A DNA stretch of 64,000 nt from contig NZ_BAAAYO010000008.1 of the NCBI RefSeq assembly GCF_039536325.1, positions 434,001 through 498,000 of the forward strand. The letters are read 5' to 3'. A program made the position numbers and the translations under genes. Below the pieces are notes generated by a model. That model did no database searches, was not told the DNA's origin, and was given only the letters and a program-made list of their open reading frames with translations. Each line of letters begins with the position of its first letter. The stretch's first letter is position 1. Shown here in pieces: positions 25,812 to 33,251 of this stretch. The DNA comes from Paenibacillus_AB hodogayensis. Its GTDB lineage: Bacteria > Bacillota > Bacilli > Paenibacillales > NBRC-103111.

Positions 25812-26231
25812 CTAATTCCCCTTATAGGCCTCTCTGTATGCCTCCGAGGGAGGGATGACCTGGATCACATCGATCAGCACGCCGTTCGGATCGCTGGTGA
25901 TGAAGTGCCGCTGCCCGAACTCCTCGTCCCGGATATCCTGAAGCAAGGGAAGCTGTTCCGCCAGGATCAGCCTTTCATATTCGGCATCCGCGTCGTCCAC
26001 TTCAAAGTTGAGAATAAGCCCCTTTACGGCATGTCGGTAAGCTCCGGGGACGGTCGGATGAGACTTGTCCAGAATAGCCAGCTCAAAAGCCGCTTGTTCG
26101 TCAGCCAAGCGCAGGCTGACGTACCAGTCTGCCTCGAATACGGGCTCGAATCGGAAATGCTCGATGTAAAACCGCGCGCTTGCCGCCACCTGCTCCGTCA
26201 AAATAACCGGGTAAAAACTTTTTGCTATCAT
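25812..26231 (-). CDS. VOC/glyoxalase-bleomycin resistance superfamily protein
   Basis: A 139-residue protein with two beta-alpha-beta-beta-beta units: FYPVILTEQVAASARFYIEH at the start, then the second repeat from about residue 70 (HAVKGLILNFEVDDADAEYE), ending in HFITSDPNGVLIDVIQVIPP. The family includes dioxygenases, isomerases and drug-binding resistance proteins; no specific reaction can be named. ATG 26231 has AAGGAG at 9 bases; the ATG three codons upstream touches the ribosome binding site. It is the first gene of a VOC-TetR operon, an arrangement typical of small detoxification units. Confidence 0.85.
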   Translation of the reverse strand: MIAKSFYPVILTEQVAASARFYIEHFRFEPVFEADWYVSLRLADEQAAFELAILDKSHPTVPGAYRHAVKGLILNFEVDDADAEYERLILAEQLPLLQDIRDEEFGQRHFITSDPNGVLIDVIQVIPPSEAYREAYKGN

Positions 26232-26269
26232 GGACTTCATCTCCTTTGGTTTCGTATGCCGTTATACTA

Positions 26270-26290
26270 ACATACATACTGTATGTATGT
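26270..26290. promoter_or_regulatory. Perfect 21-base palindrome, likely TetR operator
   Basis: ACATACATAC-T-GTATGTATGT has perfect 10-base arms, 39 bases upstream of the VOC start. A TATAAC -10-like box on the minus strand directly follows it, so a bound repressor would cover the promoter. Confidence 0.7.
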
Positions 26291-26494
26291 AAATAGCCGC
26301 ATAAACAGAAAATCCCCTTCCTCGCCTTCCATGGACTGCCCTGCTTAACCCCATGTAACCACATGTCAAACAACGTTTCGGGATAATTCGATTATGATCA
26401 TCTATTCTCAAGTTATTATCGGGAAGTTTTGCTACTCTGGAATGGGACAATAAAAGAAGAGCGTTTACTTTATGGAATCGGAGAGATGGAAGCT

Positions 26495-27214
26495 ATGCGA
26501 GATCGGGAAGAAAGCAAACCAACCGCCGCCCTTGAATGGATGAACATGCATGTAGAGGCGCTGTTTACGCAAGACCACAACATGCGGCTTCACACGATAA
26601 ACGAGCCATGGCCCGGCGAGGCCCCCGCCCCTCGGTTTTTCTTGGGGCGAACGATAGACGGATCGGCCCTCTGCCGGTTCAGGTATGACGTCCCCGAGGC
26701 ACTTGCCGGGTCATTGGAGACATTATGCGCGGACGAACCGATCTTAAGCGATTTCCCGACGAGGCCGAAACATTTCGAGGCATACCTGAACCTTCTTCAA
26801 AGCGAACGCTTCACGATGGGGCCCTGTTATCTAGTTCCCGACGATACCGTGCCGACCATACCGGTGATCCGCATCTCGCGGGACAACACCGAGCTTTTGC
26901 ATGGCGGTTTCGAATCGCTGATCTCCGAAATCGACTACGCGCAGCCCTGCATAGCACTTGTCCGCGATGGTCGAGCCGTCTCCGTCTGCCGCAGCGTTCG
27001 CATCACCTCCCGTGCGCACGAAGCAGGGCTTGAAACCTTGGATGGCTTTCGCGGAAAGGGTTACGCCGCCGCCGTTGTTGCGGGATGGGCAGCGGAAGTA
27101 CGTAAAATAGGGAAGTTCCCTTTATACAGTACATCCTGGGAGAATCTGTCGTCCCAGAGCGTGGCGAGAAAATTAGCCTTGTCCTTGTATGGCGTCAATT
27201 TCACAATCGTTTGA
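26495..27214 (+). CDS. GNAT-family N-acetyltransferase
   Basis: A protein of about 239 residues. The C-terminal part has the acetyl-CoA site of GNAT enzymes: HEAGLETLDGFRGKGYAAAV (R/Q-x-x-G-x-G/A) followed by WAAEVRKIGKFPLYSTSWEN, and NLSSQSVARKLA. The N-terminal half is family-specific and unassigned. I prefer ATG 26495, with GGAG 11 bases upstream, over ATG 26486, which abuts it. It stands alone on the plus strand between the VOC-TetR promoter and the CRISPR array and ends at a good terminator. Substrate unknown. Confidence 0.8.
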   Translation: MRDREESKPTAALEWMNMHVEALFTQDHNMRLHTINEPWPGEAPAPRFFLGRTIDGSALCRFRYDVPEALAGSLETLCADEPILSDFPTRPKHFEAYLNLLQSERFTMGPCYLVPDDTVPTIPVIRISRDNTELLHGGFESLISEIDYAQPCIALVRDGRAVSVCRSVRITSRAHEAGLETLDGFRGKGYAAAVVAGWAAEVRKIGKFPLYSTSWENLSSQSVARKLALSLYGVNFTIV

Positions 27215-27241
27215 TCTCATTCGGGGTTGGTAAAGGAGAAA

Positions 27242-27266
27242 AACCGTCAGGTCCTGACGGTTCTTT
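27242..27266 (+). terminator. Terminator after the GNAT gene
   Basis: AACCGTCAG-GTC-CTGACGGTT (27242-27262) is a perfect hairpin followed by a short T-rich run. It insulates the gene from the CRISPR array. Confidence 0.7.
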
Positions 27267-27293
27267 GGGTTTGGGGACTGCGAGGTGCGACTG

Positions 27294-27762
27294 ATCCTAA
27301 TCCACGCACTCCATACGGAGTGTGACTAAGAAAAAAAGAACTAACATCTGAACAAATGCAGTTTCAATCCACGCACTCCATACGGAGTGCGACTAACCAC
27401 ATATAAGTCATGGGCGGCATGATGTAAGTTTCAATCCACGCACTCCATACGGAGTGCGACGTATGCGAAGATAGAGCCTGACCAGTAGCTATCGGTTTCA
27501 ATCCACGCACTCCATACGGAGTGCGACTTTCTTCGACGCGCTTTACAACGGCATTCACGTGTTTCAATCCACGCACTCCATACGGAGTGCGACGGTCTAC
27601 CTGAATAAATCGGAAAGCGATGTATGGGTTTCAATCCACGCACTCCATACGGAGTGCGACTGGTACGCGCGATTGGATATGTATGTATTGGATGTTTCAA
27701 TCCACGCACTCCATACGGAGTGCGACATCGGGTGACTCGTAATGAGGAGTACCATAATGGTT
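27294..27762 (-). CRISPR. Type I-C-like CRISPR array, leader-distal part
   Basis: Seven 33-base repeats start at 27294, 27361, 27428, 27495, 27561, 27628 and 27694, separated by unique spacers of 33-34 bases. The plus-strand repeat begins GTTTCAATCCACGCACTCC and ends ACGGAGTGCGAC; the minus-strand form (GTCGCACTCC ... GGATTGAAAC) is that of type I-C repeats, so transcription is on the minus strand. The repeat at 27294 is degenerate: its first five bases are changed and it has TGTGAC at the end, as expected of the leader-distal end. A last spacer (27727-27759) plus at most three repeat bases (GTT) precede the insertion element. Confidence 0.95.
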
Positions 27763-27801
27763 AACCTCTGTCAATAGAGTAGACACAAGTAATCGAGAGA
27801 A

Positions 27802-28698
27802 TTAGGCTGCCTTTCGGTACATACGTTCGCACTCGTTGGGCGTGAGATACCCAATGGTGGAATGAATGCGTTTGGCATTATAGAAACAAGTGATGTACTC
27901 GAATATTCGTTTACGTGCCTGTTCCCGGGTCTTGAACTTTTCCAAGTAGATCAATTCTTTCTTAATCACGCTATGGAACGACTCGATGCACGCATTATCA
28001 TAACAATTACCTTTACGACTCATGCTGCCTTTCATGTTGTATTTCTGAAGACGGGCTTGGTAATCATGGGAGGCGTACTGGCTGCCACGGTCGGAATGAT
28101 GAAGCAGTTGAACCCCAGGCCGCTGCTGGTTATACGCCCGATCCAGCGCCTGAATCACCAACTCCTTCGTCATGCGTTCGGCCATTTGGAACCCCACGAT
28201 TTTACGGCTGTAGAGGTCCATAACGCTGGCCAAATACAGCCAGCCCTCATCGGTGGCGACGTATGTTATATCGGTCACCCAGGCTTTATTCGGCGCCTCG
28301 GGCCGAAACTGCCGATTCAGGACGTTTTCGGCTACAGATAGACTGTGTTTGGAATTGGTGGTCGCTTTATATTTTTTGACGGTTCGAGATTTCAGACCCA
28401 GCCCCTTCATAATCCGTGCTACGGTCTTTTCGGACACCTTTGTCCCTTGTTTGTGGAGAACTCGAGTAATCTTGGGACTTCCATACAAGCGGCGGGAGTC
28501 CAGAAAGATGCGGCGGATACGCCGCTCCAACTTCTTTCGACGCCGTTCCCGCTTGCTTTCTTTGCGTTTGGTCCATTGATAATAACCGCTTCGGGATACG
28601 TTCAAGATCGCACATAGCTTCGCAACACAGCACTGGAAGCGGTATTGATGAATCCAGGGATAGATCAGCGCCGGTCTTTGGCGAAGTAGTGCATCGCT
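27802..28698 (-). CDS. IS3-family transposase OrfB (DDE integrase), expressed by -1 frameshift
   Basis: The catalytic part of the transposase. The DDE core is complete: Asp in WVTDITYVATDEGWLYLASV, Asp in HHSDRGSQYAS and Glu in YDNACIESFHSVIKKE. HTH_21 (residues KRERRRKKLERRIRRIF ... RLYGSPKI) lies before the core. The frame is open from the slippery site AAAAAAAG (seven Ts at 28698-28704 on the plus strand) through SDALLRQRPALIYPWIHQ to the stop, so the active protein is an OrfAB fusion made by -1 slippage. An internal TTG at 28605 could give OrfB alone. The frame is intact, so the element may be active. Confidence 0.88.
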   Translation of the reverse strand, partial: SDALLRQRPALIYPWIHQYRFQCCVAKLCAILNVSRSGYYQWTKRKESKRERRRKKLERRIRRIFLDSRRLYGSPKITRVLHKQGTKVSEKTVARIMKGLGLKSRTVKKYKATTNSKHSLSVAENVLNRQFRPEAPNKAWVTDITYVATDEGWLYLASVMDLYSRKIVGFQMAERMTKELVIQALDRAYNQQRPGVQLLHHSDRGSQYASHDYQARLQKYNMKGSMSRKGNCYDNACIESFHSVIKKELIYLEKFKTREQARKRIFEYITCFYNAKRIHSTIGYLTPNECERMYRKAA

Positions 28699-28955
28699 TT
28701 TTTTAGGATATCGTTCTCCTCTTCCAAGTCGCGAATTCGCTTTTGCAGATCCCGGAGTGCTTTGTCATCGGGCTTCAACTGACCACTGCCAGGGAAGGCT
28801 TGTGCCCCGTCTTGCTTGAATTCGGCCATCCACCGATAGACGGTGTTGTCATGCAAGTCCAACTCCTTGGCTACTTGTGGGACTGTCTTTCCTTCTTCTT
28901 GAATCATTTGGACCACTTGTTGTTTGAACTCTTTGTCGTAGCCTTTCTTTTTCAT
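28665..28955 (-). CDS. IS3-family transposase OrfA (HTH protein)
   Basis: A 96-residue DNA-binding subunit: KKGYDKEFKQQVVQMIQEEG then the helix-turn-helix TVPQVAKELDLHDNTVYRWM and a C-terminal leucine-rich coiled coil (LQKRIRDLEEENDILKKAMH), the usual OrfA layout. ATG 28955 follows GAGGTGA. The ILKKAMH codons contain the A7G slippery run used for the frameshift into orfB. Confidence 0.9.
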   Translation of the reverse strand: MKKKGYDKEFKQQVVQMIQEEGKTVPQVAKELDLHDNTVYRWMAEFKQDGAQAFPGSGQLKPDDKALRDLQKRIRDLEEENDILKKAMHYFAKDRR

Positions 28956-29032
28956 CACGGTCACCTCAATTTCGGATAGTTTAATTGTATCCTACTCTCG
29001 ATTCTCCGTGTCTACTTTTTAGTCTAGCACCA

Positions 29033-29401
29033 GAGTGCGACGGGGATATACAATCTGAATCTGTCGTTCTCGATGTTTCAATCCACGCACTCCATACGGA
29101 GTGCGACGANNNNNNNNNNNNNNNNNNNNNNNNNNNNNNNNNNNGAAGTCATTTCGATGCTGGCTATCGGTTTCAATCCACGCACTCCATACGGAGTGCG
29201 ACGCCAAACAATGGTTTCATCATGCTGCAACCCGCGTTTCAATCCACGCACTCCATACGGAGTGCGACTTCAGTCACATAGACATGCATAATTCCATTAA
29301 GCGTTTCAATCCACGCACTCCATACGGAGTGCGACGACGCCCAACTCCCGTGGACGTGGTATTTTGATGTTTCAATCCACGCACTCCATACGGAGTGCGA
29401 C
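29033..29401 (-). CRISPR. Type I-C-like CRISPR array, leader-proximal part, with assembly gap
   Basis: A 9-base repeat remnant (29033-29041), then complete repeats identical to those left of the IS at 29075, 29170, 29236, 29303 and 29369. Spacers are 33-34 bases except the one at 29108-29169, which contains the N run. The last repeat ends at 29401 and AT-rich leader sequence follows. Including the left part there are eleven perfect repeats, one degenerate and one truncated. Confidence 0.95.
29110..29144. other. 35-base run of N (assembly gap) inside the array
   Basis: Only 27 known bases flank the Ns between two repeats, so the interval (62) fits neither one spacer nor a spacer-repeat-spacer unit (about 99). 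The N count is therefore probably arbitrary and an unknown number of repeat-spacer units may be missing. Confidence 0.9.
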
Positions 29402-29610
29402 AGCGAAAAATGGGAGATCAATACCCGAATTGCATCAATCGCAGTATATATCAGAGCGATCAATCGAAATTGAATATATTTAAAATCTTGACTTTTTTAA
29501 TCTCTGCGTAAAAACGACACATTACGACAAATTTCGAGGTGCGAAAGAACCGGGATTTTTATGGGAGCTTCACATTCGCACCAGTAGCAAAACTACCGAT
29601 ATTCCCGAAA
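29402..29610 (-). promoter_or_regulatory. Probable CRISPR leader
   Basis: AT-rich DNA directly before the first repeat in the minus-strand sense, ending CCCATTTTTCGCT next to the repeat. About 130-190 bases upstream it contains the motif pair GGTGCGAATGTGAAGC and TTCGCACCTCGAAA, which resemble sequences seen between cas2 and the array in type I-C loci. No cas2 or other cas frame is found between here and 29889; the rest of 29611-29791 shows no gene. Confidence 0.6.
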
Positions 29611-29791
29611 TTTCTTGCCTTCAGACGATATTCCCTCATACGAAATAAGTCTAGTCGAGTTTATGCCTGCATGCAAGCATAATTACGTCATACTCAGGGA
29701 TGCATTTCCTTTCCGCTGCTCAGACGTAATCTTTAGGCGCTGCAGTTCGCTCTTCGCCATCCACTTACCCGTACACTGCTTTCTATAACGC

Positions 29792-29830
29792 AAAAAAACC
29801 GTTTTTGGCCTATGAATGGCTCTAAACGGT
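29792..29830 (-). terminator. Terminator after the peptide/GNAT operon
   Basis: On the minus strand ACCGTTT ... AAACGGT with extra pairing inside, followed by seven Ts, about 60 bases past the stop at 29889. Confidence 0.75.
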
Positions 29831-29888
29831 CTTAAGTTTAAAAGCTAATGTTTCGTGGAAGGATCGCCGTTTTTCCGGCTCCCAGCTT

Positions 29889-30407
29889 CTACACCGGTTT
29901 AAAACGACGACAATACGCTTCCAGCTCGCGGATCGAAACGGAATGAAGCGTCAGGTTGTTCACGACGGATGAGGTCGAGCCTGGAAGCGCGGCAAATTTG
30001 GTCAAAAGCCGCTTTAGCCCCTGCTGGTCCGCAGCCAACCAGAACTGAATCCGCTCCACCTCCGGGTTCCCTTCCTTAGCCAAGGCCAGAAGCGTCTGCA
30101 AGCCGCGCAGAAACAACGATGTTCGCCGGTATCCTTTTCGCAAAAAAGCAATCTCGACCTGACAAATGTGCCGGTCCTCGTAATCGTTCGCTCCGGTGCC
30201 ATAGACGAAACCGGCTGCGCCGACTATCTCGTACGGCTCCTCGGTGTATACGAGTAACGCCCTGCCCAGAAACAACGGGCTGCTGAAAAAGCTCATTTTC
30301 AACGAAAACGAATAGGGCAAGTTCAACTCGTCGTGATGCTGCAGCAAAAACCGCACATACGCCTCGTAGTCCATTTCCAATTCGCAGCTGCGAAACAAAT
30401 ACGTCAT
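29889..30407 (-). CDS. GNAT-like acyltransferase homologue A, translationally coupled to a small peptide gene
   Basis: A 172-residue protein with a GNAT-like core: EPYEIVGAAGFVYGTG (central strands), DRHICQVEIAFLRKGYRRTS and LFLRGLQTLLALAKEG (region of the CoA-binding loop and helix). The classic R-x-x-G-x-G/A is replaced by RKGYRRTSLFLRG, so CoA binding is not certain. It is a clear paralogue of the protein at 30559 (shared pattern: VGA-x-x-F, GT, ED, YR-x-T-x-LFL-x-GL). Its ATG overlaps the stop of the 34-codon gene as TAATG and it lacks a separate ribosome binding site, so its translation depends on that peptide gene. It ends the operon at a terminator. Function unknown. Confidence 0.75.
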   Translation of the reverse strand: MTYLFRSCELEMDYEAYVRFLLQHHDELNLPYSFSLKMSFFSSPLFLGRALLVYTEEPYEIVGAAGFVYGTGANDYEDRHICQVEIAFLRKGYRRTSLFLRGLQTLLALAKEGNPEVERIQFWLAADQQGLKRLLTKFAALPGSTSSVVNNLTLHSVSIRELEAYCRRFKPV

Positions 30408-30511
30408 TAGTTCGAAGCCTGTGCTCTCAATGCGTCGTTCGTTTTAACGATTTTGCCGAACCCGCTGCCTTTTTTGGTATCTTTTAGTCCAAATCCGATT
30501 GGTGGGAACAT
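30407..30511 (-). CDS. 34-residue peptide gene between two GNAT-like genes
   Basis: A small open frame with one of the best ribosome binding sites in the window: GAGGAGG 7 bases before ATG 30511. The peptide begins MFPPIGFGLKDTKKGSGFGK and ends with TNDALRAQASN; it has no Cys, is basic and Gly-rich in the first half, and contains two GFG motifs. The TAA stop overlaps the next ATG (TAATG). A TATAAT -10 box lies at 30558-30563 on the same strand but with a poor -35. I do not recognise a family. Its position between two GNAT-like genes and downstream of an exporter suggests a ribosomally made, possibly acylated peptide or signal; that is inference. Confidence 0.65.
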   Translation of the reverse strand: MFPPIGFGLKDTKKGSGFGKIVKTNDALRAQASN

Positions 30512-30558
30512 GTGTACGCCTCCTCGTCCTGATTGAAAAATCATTTCCTGTATCCATA

Positions 30559-31074
30559 TTATACCTTGTCGAATTTCCTGAGGATAGCTTTTATTTTGTT
30601 AAGTTTTACACAAAACACCGTCTCATTACCCAGCTTCCCTTCGCGGACGTAGCTGAATTCGGTAATTTTGGCATAGAGCCTGCACAATTTCGCGTTTTCC
30701 GACAGTGCCACAAAGCGGATTTCTTCCACCTCCGTCAGAGAAGCTGCGATCTCGGAGACCAGAAACCGCAGTCCTTGCAGAAACAGCCGCGTCCCCCGGT
30801 AAGCTTTATCCATAATGGCCAGGTCGACGAAAGCGACTTCCTTGTCTTCGAATTCCCGATCCGGGGTGCCGTGGTAAAAAGCGGTCGCGCCTACGACCCG
30901 GCCTTCGTCATCTTCGACCAGAATCGAATGCCCCTGGTTGATATACCCGTAGAGCAAGCCGACCGTATCCAAGGTCGTAAAGGAAGGATGCAGGTCATGC
31001 CGGCGGTCGAGAATAAATAAGCTGATTTTGGCAAAATCTTCGTCGGTGGAGCAGCGCTTGCATAACGTGGTCAT
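30559..31074 (-). CDS. GNAT-like acyltransferase homologue B
   Basis: A 171-residue GNAT-fold protein: HSILVEDDEGRVVGATAFYH (strands before the CoA site), EVAFVDLAIMDKAYRGTRLF and LQGLRFLVSEIAASL (CoA-loop region, again degenerate), and ENAKLCRLYAKITEFSYVRE towards the end. It is a diverged paralogue of the protein at 29889. AGGAGG 7 bases before ATG 31074 gives a strong start. It lies 47 bases after the ABC exporter and 47 bases before the peptide gene, all on one strand. The donor and acceptor are not evident. Confidence 0.78.
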   Translation of the reverse strand: MTTLCKRCSTDEDFAKISLFILDRRHDLHPSFTTLDTVGLLYGYINQGHSILVEDDEGRVVGATAFYHGTPDREFEDKEVAFVDLAIMDKAYRGTRLFLQGLRFLVSEIAASLTEVEEIRFVALSENAKLCRLYAKITEFSYVREGKLGNETVFCVKLNKIKAILRKFDKV

Positions 31075-31121
31075 AAACGATCCTCCTCTTGCTTTTGCAC
31101 GCTCTGTTACGCCACGGCGTC

Positions 31122-33251
31122 CTACATGCGCTCGCGCAGCGTACGCTCCAAAGCCGACAACATATGCGGGTATTCCGAAGTCAGGCGATGGAACGTTTCC
31201 CTTCGAACGGACAGGAGCACCGAGGCGCCAAGCGCCCGCACCGTCGCGGTCCGCGGAATTCCTTTCAGCAGAGCGATCTCGCCGAAATGATCGCCGTCCT
31301 GCAGCACGGCCACCCGCTTCTCCCGTTCCCCGGGAATCTGCTTCGTAATCTCGAACTTGCCGCGAACGATGATGTAAAATTTATGCCCTTCTTCCCCTTC
31401 GCGTACGACTGCATCGCCTTCCTGGAACGTCTCGGTCGCGAGGAGCGAGGCGACATCCTGCAGCAGCGGCATCCCGATGCCCTGAAAAAACGGCAGCTTC
31501 GCCAGCCTTTCCACCTCCACCGAGGCGTACAGCCCGTCGCTGGACAAGCGGAATCCGTGCTGCTTTTCCCACAGGCTGAAATATAGCCCGTTCTGCCGCA
31601 TAAGCTCCGGGTGGGTGCCCGTCTCGACGATCCGCCCCTCCTTGAATACGTAGATCGTATCCGCCTCGACGACCGAGGCCAGCCGGTGGGTGACCGAAAC
31701 GATCGTTGCGCTCCCGCGAATACGTCCGATCAAATTGTTGATGTCCGCCTCCGTGGCCGGATCGAGAGCCGAGGTGACCTCGTCGAGCAGCAGCAGCTGA
31801 GGCTTGCGCAGCAGCGCCCGGGCGATCGCGAGGCGCTGTCGTTCTCCACCCGACAACGAACCCCCTTCGTGATGAATCCGCGTCTCGTACCCGGCAGGCC
31901 AGCCTGCAATGACGTCATGGATGTTGGCCAGCTTCGCCGCTTCCACCATATCCTCCTCGGTCGCATCGGGGCTACCGAGCAGCAGATTGTCGCGCACGGT
32001 GGCATTGAACAGAAACGTATCCTGGGCGACCAAGGTGGACTGCCGTCTCAGCGAAGCCTCGCTGACCGAACGCAGGTCGCAATCGCCGATCGCTACCACG
32101 CCTTCTCGCGGGTCGTAAAACCGCGACAACAGCTGCAAGGCGGTGCTTTTGCCCGAACCGCTTGGCCCGACAAACGCCACATACTTGCCCGCTCCGATCC
32201 GCAGGCTGACATCGCGCAGCTGATCGGCTTCTTCGTTATAGCCGAAGGTAACGCGGTCCATCCGGACCGGCGCCAAGGCGGCGGGCAGCTCTACCGGCTG
32301 CGCCGCCTCCGGCACGTCCGGCTCGGCTTCGAACATCTCCGCGACGCGGCGGAAGCTGACGCTCGAATCGATCAGATTCGGAATAAGGAACGACAAATTC
32401 GAAGCGGCTTGCCCGACGCCCATAACTAACGTAAAAAAAGCGATAAATCCGCCGACGCTCATCTGGTCAAGGAAGATCAGATAGCCGCCGAACCCGATCA
32501 TCGTACCGTTCAGAATCAGCAGCGCGGTCAGCGGAAGCCGTTCCATCAGAGAATTCGTCATATGCAGCTTAAAGCCGAAGGAGAACAGCTCGGAAATATG
32601 CTTCTCCGCCCGCTCCCGAAACCTGGCTTGCTGGTGCAGCCCTTTAATCGTTTTATGTCCTTTGGCCATCTCGTCGATCATATTGGAAAATCGTTCCTGC
32701 TCTTCCTTGTAGCCGGCGTTCACCGTCTCCGCGCGATTCTGAAGCAGCTTCGGGCCAACGAACATCAGCACCGAGCCGGCAAGCACCGCAAGCGTGAGCT
32801 TCCATTCGATGGAGAAGAGCATCACCAGTCCGAGTACGACGCTCAGCGCCTCCTTGAGGAAGAGAGGCGAAGAAACGCGGACCACCCTTTCCATCGCCCC
32901 CATATCGGAGACGAAGCGGGTGACCAGATCGCCTACCCGGTATTTTTGGTAAAACGGCAGCGACTGCTTCTGCAGATGACCGAACAGCTCGGTTCTCAGC
33001 TTGCGGACGACCTTGCCGCTCAAGCTGCCCAACGAGTAATCCCCGCATGCGCTCGCCGCAATGTTCAACAGACCGCCGCAAAGCAATATCGCCAATATAA
33101 TGGCAAACGCCTGAAAGTTTCTCGGCGTGAACGCTTCGTCCACCAAATATTTCAAGCTGAGCGGGGCTGCGACCGCATAAGCGACCTCTACCGCAATACT
33201 GAGCAAAAAAACGCCGCACAACAGCTTGTATGGAGCAAAATGGCGGAGCAT
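31122..33251 (-). CDS. ABC exporter (membrane + ATPase) with C-terminal cyclic-nucleotide-binding domain
   Basis: A 709-residue half-transporter: six membrane helices (about 1-300), ATPase with Walker A GPSGSGKST, signature SLSGGERQRLA and Walker B LLLLDEVTSALD, then from about residue 590 a cNMP-binding domain with FQEGDAVVREGEEGHKFYII and the phosphate cassette HFGEIALLKGIPRTATVRA. ATG 33251 has no near ribosome binding site; GGGGAGG lies 5 bases before an ATT at 33275, which would add ILTFIRT+1 residues, so the true start may be a rare ATT or CTG. It is the first gene of the operon with two GNAT-like proteins and a small peptide. There is no peptidase domain. In 33276-33396 I see no gene. 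Confidence 0.88.
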   Translation of the reverse strand: MLRHFAPYKLLCGVFLLSIAVEVAYAVAAPLSLKYLVDEAFTPRNFQAFAIILAILLCGGLLNIAASACGDYSLGSLSGKVVRKLRTELFGHLQKQSLPFYQKYRVGDLVTRFVSDMGAMERVVRVSSPLFLKEALSVVLGLVMLFSIEWKLTLAVLAGSVLMFVGPKLLQNRAETVNAGYKEEQERFSNMIDEMAKGHKTIKGLHQQARFRERAEKHISELFSFGFKLHMTNSLMERLPLTALLILNGTMIGFGGYLIFLDQMSVGGFIAFFTLVMGVGQAASNLSFLIPNLIDSSVSFRRVAEMFEAEPDVPEAAQPVELPAALAPVRMDRVTFGYNEEADQLRDVSLRIGAGKYVAFVGPSGSGKSTALQLLSRFYDPREGVVAIGDCDLRSVSEASLRRQSTLVAQDTFLFNATVRDNLLLGSPDATEEDMVEAAKLANIHDVIAGWPAGYETRIHHEGGSLSGGERQRLAIARALLRKPQLLLLDEVTSALDPATEADINNLIGRIRGSATIVSVTHRLASVVEADTIYVFKEGRIVETGTHPELMRQNGLYFSLWEKQHGFRLSSDGLYASVEVERLAKLPFFQGIGMPLLQDVASLLATETFQEGDAVVREGEEGHKFYIIVRGKFEITKQIPGEREKRVAVLQDGDHFGEIALLKGIPRTATVRALGASVLLSVRRETFHRLTSEYPHMLSALERTLRERM

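Larger units (their letters stand above)
27763..29032 (-). mobile_element. IS3-family (IS150-like) insertion sequence inside the CRISPR array
   Basis: About 1.27 kb with orfA and orfB on the minus strand. Subterminal inverted repeats are visible: GTAGACAC at 27779-27786 and its inverse at 29008-29015, followed inward on both sides by AATCGAGAG. Exact outer ends are uncertain by several bases. The element interrupts a repeat: only GAGTGCGAC of that repeat remains on the right, and at most GTT on the left. No short target duplication is visible, so bases next to the element appear to have been deleted. Confidence 0.85.

Noticed and set aside
27364..27709. Minus-strand frames with repeated RTPYGVRGLK or SHSVWSAWIET motifs, and similar frames at 28985-29463
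   Set aside because: These are translations of the CRISPR repeats and spacers, not proteins.
29611..29888. A cas2 remnant next to the CRISPR leader
   Set aside because: No frame resembled the end of Cas2; only leader-like motifs were seen.
30569..30586. Full SigA promoter for the peptide gene
   Set aside because: The -10 TATAAT is good but the -35 (TATCCT) is poor, so it was not listed as a promoter.
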